Shown: one piece after another, positions 17,357 through 25,372 of the stretch | Position numbering within the stretch: position 1 is the first letter of the stretch | Layout of the letters: every line of letters begins with the position of its first letter | Source of the DNA: Planctomycetaceae bacterium | Lineage (GTDB): Bacteria > Planctomycetota > UBA1135 > GCA-002686595 | NCBI GenBank assembly: GCA_016125265.1 | Contig: WGMC01000006.1 | Location: forward strand, 62,001 to 126,000 | Reading direction: 5' to 3' | Length of the DNA: 64,000 nt | Translations under genes and position numbers: made by a program | Notes under the pieces: model-generated | The model's database searches: none | The model's input: only the letters and a program-made list of their open reading frames with translations | What the model was told of the DNA's origin: nothing

Positions 17357-17888
17357 TCCCACCGACAGACCGCCGAGGGGCGCATCGCCGCCTGGCGCGC
17401 CCGTGGGCTCGGGTCGGGAGGGTCGTGACCCGCGCGACCCCCCGCCTTCCGACCCGGCCGCAGGCGCGACCGGAGCTCCTACGGGGCGTGGTCCGCGCGC
17501 ATCGTCGTCGAACGGCGCTCTGGCCGCCGACGCGCGTCGCGGCCGGGATGCCCTGCGGCGCATGTGGCTCTACGAGCGCCGCGCGCTAGGCCTCGTCGCT
17601 TTCGACACCACACTTGGTGTCGTCCTGCACGGCTTGGTGACGCTCGCCGCCGCCACGCTGGCGGTGTGCGCGACGTTGCTCGTCCTCGTCGGGCTGCGCG
17701 CTGGCATGGCGGAGGCCACGTCCAACGCGTGGTGGGGCGATGTCTTGCTGGCCGTGTGCTGCGGCGCGTTCTTGGCCGCGGCGGCGGCGATCTACCGACG
17801 CCAAGTCCACCGCTCGACCCTGCGCGATGCACGTCGCGAAGGGCAGAACCTCGGCGCTTCGGCGGTCGAAGGAGTCACCACCCCATGA
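17349..17888 (+). CDS. Holin-superfamily-like (DUF1469) membrane protein
   Basis: The GTG at 17349 overlaps the DUF883 gene by 8 bp and gives 179 residues. The first 60 are Pro/Gly-rich and probably disordered. Two membrane helices follow (LHGLVTLAAATLAVCATLLVLVGL and GDVLLAVCCGAFLAAAAAIY), then a basic tail. This topology and its pairing with a DUF883 gene match the phage_holin_3_6/DUF1469 family, whose genes commonly neighbour ElaB/YqjD genes. It is not phage-associated here. Confidence 0.68.
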   Translation: MADPTDRPPRGASPPGAPVGSGREGRDPRDPPPSDPAAGATGAPTGRGPRASSSNGALAADARRGRDALRRMWLYERRALGLVAFDTTLGVVLHGLVTLAAATLAVCATLLVLVGLRAGMAEATSNAWWGDVLLAVCCGAFLAAAAAIYRRQVHRSTLRDARREGQNLGASAVEGVTTP

Positions 17889-18343
17889 GCCGCGAAATCG
17901 AAGAGCTCCGCGCGCTTGCGCGAGCGGAACGGGTCCAGTTGCGCGAAATCGGCGGACGACTCGGATCGTCTGCCGCCGCGGAGGTGCGCGGTCTGACCGC
18001 ACGCCATCGCCGCACGGCCCTCGCCATCGCCCTCGGCGTGGGCTTCCTGGGCGTCCGCACGTTGACGTCCGGCGGGGGGCGTGCGGCATCGCCGCGGCGC
18101 GGGCTCGCGCGCGCCTCCTTGGGTGCCGTCGCCGCGCTTGCGGTCAAGGTGCTGCCGTCGATCCTGCTGCAGGCGGCCTCCGCAAAGGGCGGAAGCCCGA
18201 CAGGTGGGGGCAACGCGGTGCCGCCCGCGCCCCGCCGAACACCAACACCCACTCCGAACGTCGCTCCGCCGGACGGGCCTTCGCGCCCGAACTCCGATGC
18301 AGCGACTCTGTCCCGCTCCCCCGTCCCTACTCCCGCACCATGA
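17885..18343 (+). CDS. Small protein of the DUF883 operon, unknown function
   Basis: The ATG overlaps the previous stop (ATGA); 152 residues. An N-terminal charged helix (MSREIEELRALARAERVQLREIGG) precedes two weak hydrophobic stretches, and the end is Pro/Thr-rich and disordered. By position it matches the third gene (YqjK/DUF3618-like) of yqjD-yqjE-yqjK operons, but the sequence match is not clear enough for a family name. Confidence 0.62.
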   Translation: MSREIEELRALARAERVQLREIGGRLGSSAAAEVRGLTARHRRTALAIALGVGFLGVRTLTSGGGRAASPRRGLARASLGAVAALAVKVLPSILLQAASAKGGSPTGGGNAVPPAPRRTPTPTPNVAPPDGPSRPNSDAATLSRSPVPTPAP

Positions 18344-18552
18344 ACTCCAAAGTCCTCGGCGTCGTACTTCTCGTGGCCGGTTTGTGCCTCTTGGCATTCG
18401 GTTGGAATGCCAGCGACTCGGTCGCCGACTCCGTGTCGGAGGGTTTGACCGGGCGCTTCACGGACAAAACCATGTGGTTCATCATCGGCGGTGCCATCCT
18501 GGCGGCCGCCGGTGCCGTGCGCCTGCTCACCGGGCGGACGGCCCGGGCGTGA
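18340..18552 (+). CDS. DUF3185 family small membrane protein
   Basis: A 70-residue protein starting at ATG 18340, overlapping the previous stop. It has two membrane helices: KVLGVVLLVAGLCLLAFGWNAS, then TMWFIIGGAILAAAGAVRLLTG. Between them, SDSVADSVSEGLTGRFTDKT is the DUF3185 signature. The function is unknown; homologues occur in stress-linked operons. It is the last gene of the four-gene cluster. The 249 bp after it hold short repeats (GGGGCTGGCTGCAACGGGGCTG) and no gene. Confidence 0.85.
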   Translation: MNSKVLGVVLLVAGLCLLAFGWNASDSVADSVSEGLTGRFTDKTMWFIIGGAILAAAGAVRLLTGRTARA

Positions 18553-18801
18553 CGGCCCGGGTGTGACCGGGCCAGCTGCAACGGGGCTGGCTGCAACGGG
18601 GCTGAAACGCCGACGCGGAGGAACCGCCCGCGAGGCAAATCGGTTCCCATGGTGCTGTCGCTGCGGCGGCGCTGGACTTCGGGGGCGTCCGTGGCCCCTG
18701 CACGCTGTCCAGACTTAGTGTTCGACGCTCAGAATTCGCCTGCGTTCCGAATCCGGCACACTGTGCCGCCCGAACCTCCAGCGCCCCCGAGACCCCGCGC
18801 C

Positions 18802-19401
18802 GTGCCCGACTTCGCCCCCCAACGCCGCCCGGGCTTGCGCCCGGAGCCCCGGACCCTGGCCCTCTGGCTGGAGGCCTCCGCGTCGGGGGACCGGCAAGCG
18901 TTCCGGCACCTGTTCGACGCGACGTCGCCGATCCTGAACGCGTTGCTCCGGCGCCTCGTGCTGTCGCCCTCCGACGCCGAGGACCTGCTGGTGGAGGTCT
19001 ATGCCAAGGTTTGGCGCGCCGCGTCGAGCTTCGATGCGAGCCGCGGCTCCGCGTTGACGTGGATGGCTGTGATCGCGCGGCGCCACGCCCTCGACCACAT
19101 CCGGCGGGGCCGCCGCCGGCAGGACGCCGAGCTGCGGGCGGTGGCCCCCGGCCCTTCGGACCTACCCGGGCCCCAGGACCTCGGCTCCCAGGCCGAGGAC
19201 CGCGAGCGCCTGGCCCGCGCCGTCGGCACCCTGGCACCCGAGCAGCGGGAGGCCATCCGGGCGGTGTTCTTCGACGGCTGCAGCCACGTGGAAGCGGCCG
19301 AACGCTTGAAGCAACCTCTCGGTACGCTTAAGGGGCGCGTCCGGTCCGCCCTGCGGCAGATGCGCGCCGCCCTCGAGCCCCCCCGGGGATCCACCACATG
19401 A
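18802..19401 (+). CDS. ECF-type RNA polymerase sigma factor
   Basis: I place the start at GTG 18802 (199 residues), the usual ECF length; the frame is open back to ATG 18649. Region 2 is AFRHLFDATSPILNALLRRLV followed by SDAEDLLVEVYAKVW, with ALTWMAVIARRHALDHIRR for promoter melting. Region 4 is LAPEQREAIRAVFFDGCSHVEAAERL plus GTLKGRVRSAL. Its stop overlaps the start of a ChrR-type anti-sigma factor, so it belongs to the RpoE-ChrR (ECF11-like) class known for singlet-oxygen responses. Confidence 0.9.
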   Translation: MPDFAPQRRPGLRPEPRTLALWLEASASGDRQAFRHLFDATSPILNALLRRLVLSPSDAEDLLVEVYAKVWRAASSFDASRGSALTWMAVIARRHALDHIRRGRRRQDAELRAVAPGPSDLPGPQDLGSQAEDRERLARAVGTLAPEQREAIRAVFFDGCSHVEAAERLKQPLGTLKGRVRSALRQMRAALEPPRGSTT

Positions 19402-20045
19402 AACCGCCCCGCTCCTCCACGTGCTCTGCCAGCGCCGCTGCGCTCGAGCACGCATTGCTCGGCCTCGACGGGGCGGAGGCGCGCGCATTCGAGAGCCACG
19501 CGGCGGATTGCGAAGCCTGCGCGGCGGTGCAGGACCACCTCGCCCGGGCCCTCGCCGAAGTGCTCGAAGGACTCGAGCCGGTGGCTCCGGGGCGCGACGT
19601 TTGGTCGCGCATCGAGGAGCGGATCGAGGACGACGCGGCGTCCCGGGCGAGTGCAGCGCCAGCGGGCGACGTGCAGCCGTGGAAACGCTGGGCCGCGCGC
19701 TCGGCCGAGACGGGTGGTTTCGCCGTGCACCGCGCGGACCCCGACGCGTGGGAACCCACGTCGATCCCCGGCATCGAAGTGCAGCCGCTGACCGTGCAGC
19801 CCGAGCTGCGCCAGGCCACCATGTTGGTGCGCATGGCCCCCGGCACTGCATACCCGCCTCACCGCCACGGGGGCCCCGAAGAGTGTTTCGTGCTTTCGGG
19901 TGACCTCAGCGTGGGCACGGAAACCGAACTGCGCACCGGCGACTTCCAGCGCGCCGAGGCGGGATCGCTGCACCCCGTGCAATCGACGCGCGGTGGGTGC
20001 TTGCTGCTCATCCAGACGTCGCTCGACGACCAACTCATCGGCTGA
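19398..20045 (+). CDS. ChrR-like cupin anti-sigma factor
   Basis: A 215-residue protein. The N-terminal third has the zinc-binding anti-sigma motif HAADCEAC (HxxxCxxC). The C-terminal half is a cupin: PGTAYPPHRHGGPEECFVLSG supplies the His/His/Glu ligands, and AGSLHPVQST the last His. ChrR proteins hold their sigma factor inactive until singlet oxygen or oxidants disturb the metal sites. The 4-bp overlap with the sigma gene gives equimolar synthesis. In Rhodobacter the matching regulon includes a photolyase; here a photolyase lies 0.9 kb downstream on the other strand. Confidence 0.87.
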   Translation: MKPPRSSTCSASAAALEHALLGLDGAEARAFESHAADCEACAAVQDHLARALAEVLEGLEPVAPGRDVWSRIEERIEDDAASRASAAPAGDVQPWKRWAARSAETGGFAVHRADPDAWEPTSIPGIEVQPLTVQPELRQATMLVRMAPGTAYPPHRHGGPEECFVLSGDLSVGTETELRTGDFQRAEAGSLHPVQSTRGGCLLLIQTSLDDQLIG

Positions 20046-20052
20046 TCCGACG

Positions 20053-21156
20053 TTGGACGACCCGCTGCGCACGGTGGCCCCAGGTTTCGAGGTGGTGCAC
20101 CAGGGTGCGCATCTCGTGCGTGCAGCGCCCCGAGGCGAGGAACTCCTGTTCCTTAGCCCATTGGCCCAGTTCGCAGCCGGCAAGTCGATCCGCGGGGGAG
20201 TGCCGGTGATCGTCCCCTGGTTCGGCGACGACGCTGCAGGCCGCGGCGCCCACGGGTTTGCCCGCACGGCGATGTGGCGGGTGCTGGAGGAGGGCGACGA
20301 CCGCGCGCGGTTCGAGCTGGTCGACAACCCGCGCACACGCGCGCTTTGGCCGCATGCGTTTCGGCTCGAGCTTTGTGTGTCGGTGGGGGAGAGTCTGGTC
20401 CTCGAGCTCGAGATCGAAAACCGCGACGTCTCGCCGTGGACCTTCGAGTGCGCACTCCACACCTACTTGGGAGTGGGCGACGTGGAGCAGGTGCGTGTGC
20501 ACGGGTTCGAACGCGCGCCGTATCTGGACAAGGTTCGGGACTTCGCACCGGACCGCGAGGGGGAGGGGCACCTTTCGATCCGGGGCGAGGTGGACCGCAT
20601 CTACCAGAACCTGCCCGGACCGGTCCGCGTCGTGGATCCGGTGCTTGGGCGCGATTTGGTGGTGTTGCCGAGCGGAGCCCGTTCCACCGTGCTGTGGAAC
20701 CCCGGCCCAAGTCGAGCCGCGCAACTGGCCGATCTGGGCGAACACTGGCGTCGGTTCCTGTGTGTCGAAACCGCGAACGTGGGCCCCGCGCGGGTCGAAC
20801 TCGAACCGGGCGCCACGCATCGCCTGGGCGCGACGATCACCGCGCCCCTACAGACCGCACCGCGGGGTCCGGAACAAGGCGGGCCAGGAGGCCCGCGCAC
20901 CCGGCCCGCGTCCGCGCGCGACGGGCACGCTGCGGGCCGGGTGCGCGCCGTCAGCGGAACAAACCCTGCGCCGGCCCGTACTTCGCCAGGTACGGTTTCA
21001 CGTCGAACTTCCGCGCGGTGTTGTCGCTGCTCATGTAGCGCACGGTGCCGAAGATCGGGCGTTTGGGGCCCCACGGGCGGTCGAAGCGGCCCAGCACCCA
21101 ACCGATGCCGCTGTACGAGTTGGGGTTGCGACCGTCGAGCGCGTAGCGATTGTTGA
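20053..21156 (+). CDS. D-hexose-6-phosphate mutarotase (YeaD-like), extended C-terminus
   Basis: The likely start is TTG 20053, 8 bp after the ChrR stop. Residues 1-265 match YeaD-type aldose-6-phosphate epimerases: SIRGGVPVIVPWFG, HGFARTAMW, FECALHTYLGV and a catalytic Glu in LCVETANVGP. They interconvert sugar-phosphate anomers in the cytosol. The family normally ends about where ATITAPLQTAPRG occurs, but no stop follows in frame until 21156, adding about 100 Arg/Cys/Ser-rich residues that lie antisense to the photolyase 3' end. That tail looks non-functional; a lost stop or an upstream frameshift is possible. Confidence 0.78.
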   Translation: MDDPLRTVAPGFEVVHQGAHLVRAAPRGEELLFLSPLAQFAAGKSIRGGVPVIVPWFGDDAAGRGAHGFARTAMWRVLEEGDDRARFELVDNPRTRALWPHAFRLELCVSVGESLVLELEIENRDVSPWTFECALHTYLGVGDVEQVRVHGFERAPYLDKVRDFAPDREGEGHLSIRGEVDRIYQNLPGPVRVVDPVLGRDLVVLPSGARSTVLWNPGPSRAAQLADLGEHWRRFLCVETANVGPARVELEPGATHRLGATITAPLQTAPRGPEQGGPGGPRTRPASARDGHAAGRVRAVSGTNPAPARTSPGTVSRRTSARCCRCSCSARCRRSGVWGPTGGRSGPAPNRCRCTSWGCDRRARSDC

Positions 21157-22471
21157 GCTCGACGAGGTTCGCGAATGCCTCCTCCGGCGACGCGGACCAC
21201 TCCAGCACCTTCTTGCCCCACAACATGCGCAGGTAGTTGTGCATGTGGCCCTCCTGCACCAACTGGCGCTGCGCCGCGTTCCACAGGGGATCGTGGGTGC
21301 GCGCGGCGCGCAGCGTTTCCAGGTCGTAGAGGTGCTCGCGCGGATCTTCGCGGTGTTCGTCCAGCGTCGTTTTTGCGAAGTTCGGTTGGAACGCGTACGT
21401 CTCGAACGTTTCCGGCGCGGCCGCGGCACACTGGTACCCAAGCTCGCGCCAGGTGACCAGCTCGTCGAGGAAACCCTCGGCCGCCTCTCCCATGCCCCAC
21501 CAGCCCGCGCGTTTGCCGTCCTTTTTGGACGACAGCCGCGCGGGTGTCCATGTCTCGCGCGCCGCGACGGCAGCGAAGATCTGGTGTGCGGAGAGGTGCC
21601 CGAAATGCAGGTAGGGCGAGAGCCCCGAACTCGCGTCCGAACTGGGTTCGCTGCGTTCGGTGTGGTACCGATCCAGGCGGCGCTTCACGAAGTCGACGAG
21701 CCGCGCTTCCGCCGCCAGACGGCCGCCCCGGCTCACGGGGCTAGCCGCAACGCTGTGGTCGATGGGGAGGGCCGCGAGCGCCGCGGGCGACGCGTCGAGC
21801 AGCTCGAGCGACGGCGCGGGAATGCGCTTCGCCAGGGCCGCGGGCAGCCCCGGATGCGCGGGAAAACTCCGCTCGAGGAGCGGCTGCGCCTCCGGCAACG
21901 CGACGAGGTGCGGCGCGAGGTTCTTCTGCAAGTGCCGCCGGAATGCGTAGGCGCTGGCGAAGGCGGTGGGCCCGTCCGAAAGTGGCAAGAGGCCGTTCGA
22001 GTCGACGACTTCGAGGCGTGTGCCCAGCTCGCCCAACTGCGCCGCGGCCGCGTCGACCATGTGCGGTAGGAAAAAGCCCGGGAACTCGTCCGTGACCACC
22101 GCCACCGCGTCCTTGGCGAGGGCCGCGAGCAGCCCCTTGCCTGCGCCCGGCTCGGGCTCGACGTACGGCAGGTAGAGCGCGCCCGAACCCTCCACGTCCC
22201 GCGCGTTCTGCGCCATGCCCTCGAGCACGAACGTGTGCAGACGGTCGCTCGCCCACGGGTAGGCAACACGCAGGGGCTCGAAGACGACGAGCGGCCGCCC
22301 GAACTCCTCCGCCAACTCGACTGCTCGCTGCAATCCAAAGTGGAAACGCGTGCGGCGCTGGGCGATGCACCAATACACCACGTGGTTTCCCTTCGGCCGC
22401 GGAGGGCGGTCGACGGCCACACGGATCCGGGATGCGGGGCAGGCGGGTGCGACGAAGGGCGAGGGGGCCAT
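20951..22471 (-). CDS. phr: Class II deoxyribodipyrimidine photolyase
   Basis: The protein has 506 residues. VVYWCIAQRRTRFHFGLQRA is the class II N-terminal motif of the antenna-binding Rossmann domain. The FAD-binding helical domain has LSPYLHFGHLSAHQI, EGHMHNYLRMLWGKKVLEW and ALDGRNPNSYSGIGWVLG. The tail, DRPWGPKRPIFGTVRYMS, is diagnostic for class II enzymes, which split cyclobutane pyrimidine dimers in blue light. It overlaps the mutarotase frame by 206 bp in convergent orientation. With the FeS-BCP enzyme at 5.5-7.1 kb, the cell can probably repair both major UV lesions. Confidence 0.93.
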   Translation of the reverse strand: MAPSPFVAPACPASRIRVAVDRPPRPKGNHVVYWCIAQRRTRFHFGLQRAVELAEEFGRPLVVFEPLRVAYPWASDRLHTFVLEGMAQNARDVEGSGALYLPYVEPEPGAGKGLLAALAKDAVAVVTDEFPGFFLPHMVDAAAAQLGELGTRLEVVDSNGLLPLSDGPTAFASAYAFRRHLQKNLAPHLVALPEAQPLLERSFPAHPGLPAALAKRIPAPSLELLDASPAALAALPIDHSVAASPVSRGGRLAAEARLVDFVKRRLDRYHTERSEPSSDASSGLSPYLHFGHLSAHQIFAAVAARETWTPARLSSKKDGKRAGWWGMGEAAEGFLDELVTWRELGYQCAAAAPETFETYAFQPNFAKTTLDEHREDPREHLYDLETLRAARTHDPLWNAAQRQLVQEGHMHNYLRMLWGKKVLEWSASPEEAFANLVELNNRYALDGRNPNSYSGIGWVLGRFDRPWGPKRPIFGTVRYMSSDNTARKFDVKPYLAKYGPAQGLFR

Positions 22472-22546
22472 GGCCCTGACTATCGTGCCGCCGCCGCCGG
22501 ATTCAAGGCGCGGTCGGGATCCGGGAGCTGAGCGCGGCGCCCGGAA

Positions 22547-24697
22547 TCACTCGCCCGTGTAACCCAAGGCGTCCAGGTGGCGTGCCAACTCGGGCCACAT
22601 GCGGGCCTCGCCGCCCTGCAGGATCCGCACGCGCCAGCGGGACTCGCCCTCGCGCAGTGCCGCTAGCCGCTGCTCGGCCCAGGCCCCGTGCAGGGCTCGG
22701 CTGTCGTTCCGTTCCCCGGGATCCGTCGCGAGGTGGTACACGGACGTGAGTTCGAGGTCCTCGCCCGCCGCACGCAGTTTCAGCCCCTTCTCGACCAGCG
22801 CGATCGAACTGGGGGTTGCGAACATCTCGACGGTGCGGTCCATCGGGTCCGAGCTAGCCCCCGCGCCCAGGAGCGCATGGCCTCCCCAAACCGGTGCCGG
22901 CGAAAGGTCGAGCAGCGCAAAAATCGTGCGAGGCACGTCGACGAGACTGGCCGGGTGCTGGTAGCGACCCGGAACCACGCCCGGTCCCCGGATCAGGAGC
23001 GGCACGCGCGTCTGCTCTTCCCAGAGGTCGCCGCTGTGCCCTTGGTAGCCGTCGTGCTCGCCGAAGGCCTCGCCGTGGTCGCTGGTGAACACCACGAGGC
23101 CGTCGTCCCGGCCATCGGCGGCGAGGACGTCCAGCCAGCGCGCGAAGCCGCGGTCCAAGTCCGCCGCGCCGCCCCGGTACAGGGCGAGCGCGTGGTCGAA
23201 ATCGCGCGGCGTGAACAGCAGCGAAGTCAGGGGTACCCCCTGGGACTCGGCCTGCTCGGTGAACTTTCTGCCGAGTTCGGTCCACGTCGGGCCGATGCCC
23301 AGGACTTCGCCGAGGCGCGCTTCGGTTTCCGGGTCCACGAAGTACGGCACGTGGGTGCGGTACGTGTGGAAGAAGAGGAACACCGGCCGGGGGTCGTCGG
23401 TCGGAAGCAGCCGCGACAAACGGTCGTATCCGAGGTCGAGCTCACCCCGCGTGTCCACTTCCAAGAAGATCTCGAAGCCCTGATCGATGCCGAAGGCCCG
23501 CGAGACGAACGCGCCATCCGTCATGGCCAATGTGCGGTAGCCCAGCCCGCGCAGGCGTTCCGCGAGGGTGAACGCGTCGTCCGAGAGCCGACTGGTCACT
23601 TCGTAGGCCCCGTGCTGTGTCGGTTGCAGACCCGTGAAGAGGCTGCTGTGAGCCGGCAGCGTCCACGTACTCGAGGACCAGGTCCGCTCGAAGTGGGCGG
23701 CATCCTCGGCGAAGCGATCGAGGTTTGGCGTGAGGGAGCCCAGTCCCGTTTCGAACCCGAGCAGATCCGCGCGAAAGGTGTCCGCCAGGAAGATGGCAAC
23801 GTCTGGGCGCTCCGAGGCGCGGTCTGCCGTCGCCGGCACGATGCGCGGCATGAGGAACGCGCTGCGCGCATCCTCGCCACGGACCTCGAAACGCAGTCGT
23901 CCGGCGCGCGGCGGCACGTCGAGCGCGATGGTCGAGAACTCGTAGTCGTCGCTCGACGGCACCACCTCGCCCTCACCCAGGGACTCGCCGTCAAAGCTCA
24001 CCGCCCAGTGCAGCGATTGGCGCGTCTCGTCGTCGCCGAGCGGCAGGCCCTCAGCCGCGAAGGTCGTGAACAGACGGCGCTTCCCGCCCGATTCGAGGTC
24101 CAGTTCCCAGCGTTCCCCCGGCCAGATCGCCAGCCCATCGCCGACGAGTTGGCCGAGCGCCACGCGCCAGCGCCCGTCCGCGCGCTTCCCGAGGGAAATG
24201 GGTACCCGCACGAGTAGATCGCCGGGCATCGGCTCGCCCTCTGGCACGACGAGCATCAGTTCGTCGCCGACGAACGTGAACACGCGGCTCCCGAGGATCT
24301 CCGGGTCGAGCTCGAATCCGACCAGGGCGTCGGCGCGCACTTCGCGGAACTCCCACTGCCGTTCGCCTTCGGACACGCTTGGTCCCCGCAGATCGTGGTC
24401 GAACTTGCGCCGTGCGTGCAATCCGGGCAGCGAGGCCTGGAAAACCCCGGGCCACGGCGTGGGACGCAGGCGTTCGCTCGGCACGGGAATGTGGAGCCAC
24501 GGCACACCGTCGATGCGCCGCATCTCCGCGAGCGGCTGCGCGCCCTCCTGGATGGGCTGCAGTTGGGCCGGGTCGAACCGCTCCGCGAGTTCGATCGTCG
24601 GCGCGGGCTTCTGATCGCAGCCGGCGAGCAGACCGAGTCCCAGGGCGAACGCGGTAGCAGGGCGGATTCGGCGGGCGGCAAGGCGGCGGCGAAGCAT
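22547..24697 (-). CDS. Sulfatase-fold lipoprotein with a non-cysteine active site
   Basis: A 716-residue protein with a lipoprotein signal (LGLGLLAGC, lipobox Cys about residue 28). Residues 30-290 are a beta-rich domain. The rest is an alkaline-phosphatase-superfamily sulfatase domain: DVAIFLADTFRADLLGF (metal ligands), TPNLDRFAEDAAHFERTWSS, and later VVFTSDHGEAFGEHDGYQGHS. The canonical sulfatase motif CxPSR is replaced by WTLPAHSSLFTG, so no formylglycine can form; Thr or Ser is the probable nucleophile. The enzyme is therefore more likely a phosphodiesterase or phosphoglycerol-transferase-like hydrolase. Confidence 0.85.
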   Translation of the reverse strand: MLRRRLAARRIRPATAFALGLGLLAGCDQKPAPTIELAERFDPAQLQPIQEGAQPLAEMRRIDGVPWLHIPVPSERLRPTPWPGVFQASLPGLHARRKFDHDLRGPSVSEGERQWEFREVRADALVGFELDPEILGSRVFTFVGDELMLVVPEGEPMPGDLLVRVPISLGKRADGRWRVALGQLVGDGLAIWPGERWELDLESGGKRRLFTTFAAEGLPLGDDETRQSLHWAVSFDGESLGEGEVVPSSDDYEFSTIALDVPPRAGRLRFEVRGEDARSAFLMPRIVPATADRASERPDVAIFLADTFRADLLGFETGLGSLTPNLDRFAEDAAHFERTWSSSTWTLPAHSSLFTGLQPTQHGAYEVTSRLSDDAFTLAERLRGLGYRTLAMTDGAFVSRAFGIDQGFEIFLEVDTRGELDLGYDRLSRLLPTDDPRPVFLFFHTYRTHVPYFVDPETEARLGEVLGIGPTWTELGRKFTEQAESQGVPLTSLLFTPRDFDHALALYRGGAADLDRGFARWLDVLAADGRDDGLVVFTSDHGEAFGEHDGYQGHSGDLWEEQTRVPLLIRGPGVVPGRYQHPASLVDVPRTIFALLDLSPAPVWGGHALLGAGASSDPMDRTVEMFATPSSIALVEKGLKLRAAGEDLELTSVYHLATDPGERNDSRALHGAWAEQRLAALREGESRWRVRILQGGEARMWPELARHLDALGYTGE

Positions 24698-24784
24698 GCC
24701 CGAACTTAGCTGGACCGCCCGCGACTGACAATCCGTTTCGCCCGCTCGGACCGGGCGCTTACCGCCCAGGGGCGACGACCGCGG

Positions 24785-25372
24785 TCAGGGTCGTTGGGGA
24801 GCCCGCTCGAAGCGCATCTCGACTTCGCGCCGGGTCGGCGCGTGGTCGTGGTCGCCGTGCCCGTGTTGTGTTTCGGGCTCGGCGGGCCCATCGTCACCGG
24901 CGAGGCGAACCACGAGGGCGCCGTCCTCGGTCAGCCGGTACTCGATGACTTGCGGAAAGTCGTGTTCCGGAGCCTCGAAACGCGCGTAGCCGGAGCGCAA
25001 TTCTGCGGCCGGGAACAGGGTGGTCGGCTCGTCCTCGGGCGTCGCCACGTACACGACGACTCCGCCCATCGAACGGATGGCGAGCGCCTCGGTGAACACC
25101 GAGCGCGCGCCGCGCACGAGGTGCGCATGGCCCACCATCCGACCCCCGCGGGGTTCGCTCCACACCTCCTGGTGCCACAGCTCGCCGTCCTCGCGACGCC
25201 AGGTCCCGACGAGGAACTGCAGGGCGTCGAGCGCTCCCAACTCGGCCTGGAAACGCGCGGCGACATGGGGGGGCGGCGCCGCCGGGGGCGCCGCTTCGTT
25301 CGCCTTGCACGCCGTGAGCAAGAGGCCAACCGGCAACAGGGCCACGGCTGCGAGCCATTGGGGCTCTTTCAT
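24785..25372 (-). CDS. DUF6265-like lipoprotein
   Basis: A 195-residue lipoprotein: signal with lipobox LLLTAC (Cys about 22), a short Ala/Pro linker, then DALQFLVGTWRREDGELWHQEVW and PRGGRMVGHAHLVRGARSVF. This pattern (LxxLxGTWxR...EEW..P.GG.M.G..R.V) resembles DUF6265, a lipocalin-like fold of unknown ligand. A His-rich stretch (HGHGDHDHAP) near the end could bind metal. The ATG overlaps the CorA stop by 4 bp, so it may be an accessory of that metal transporter. Confidence 0.68.
   Translation of the reverse strand: MKEPQWLAAVALLPVGLLLTACKANEAAPPAAPPPHVAARFQAELGALDALQFLVGTWRREDGELWHQEVWSEPRGGRMVGHAHLVRGARSVFTEALAIRSMGGVVVYVATPEDEPTTLFPAAELRSGYARFEAPEHDFPQVIEYRLTEDGALVVRLAGDDGPAEPETQHGHGDHDHAPTRREVEMRFERAPQRP

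Noticed and set aside
20043..20048. TGATCC as an RpoE-type -35 element after the ChrR gene
   Set aside because: It is the end of the coding sequence and no matching -10 element occurs at the right distance.
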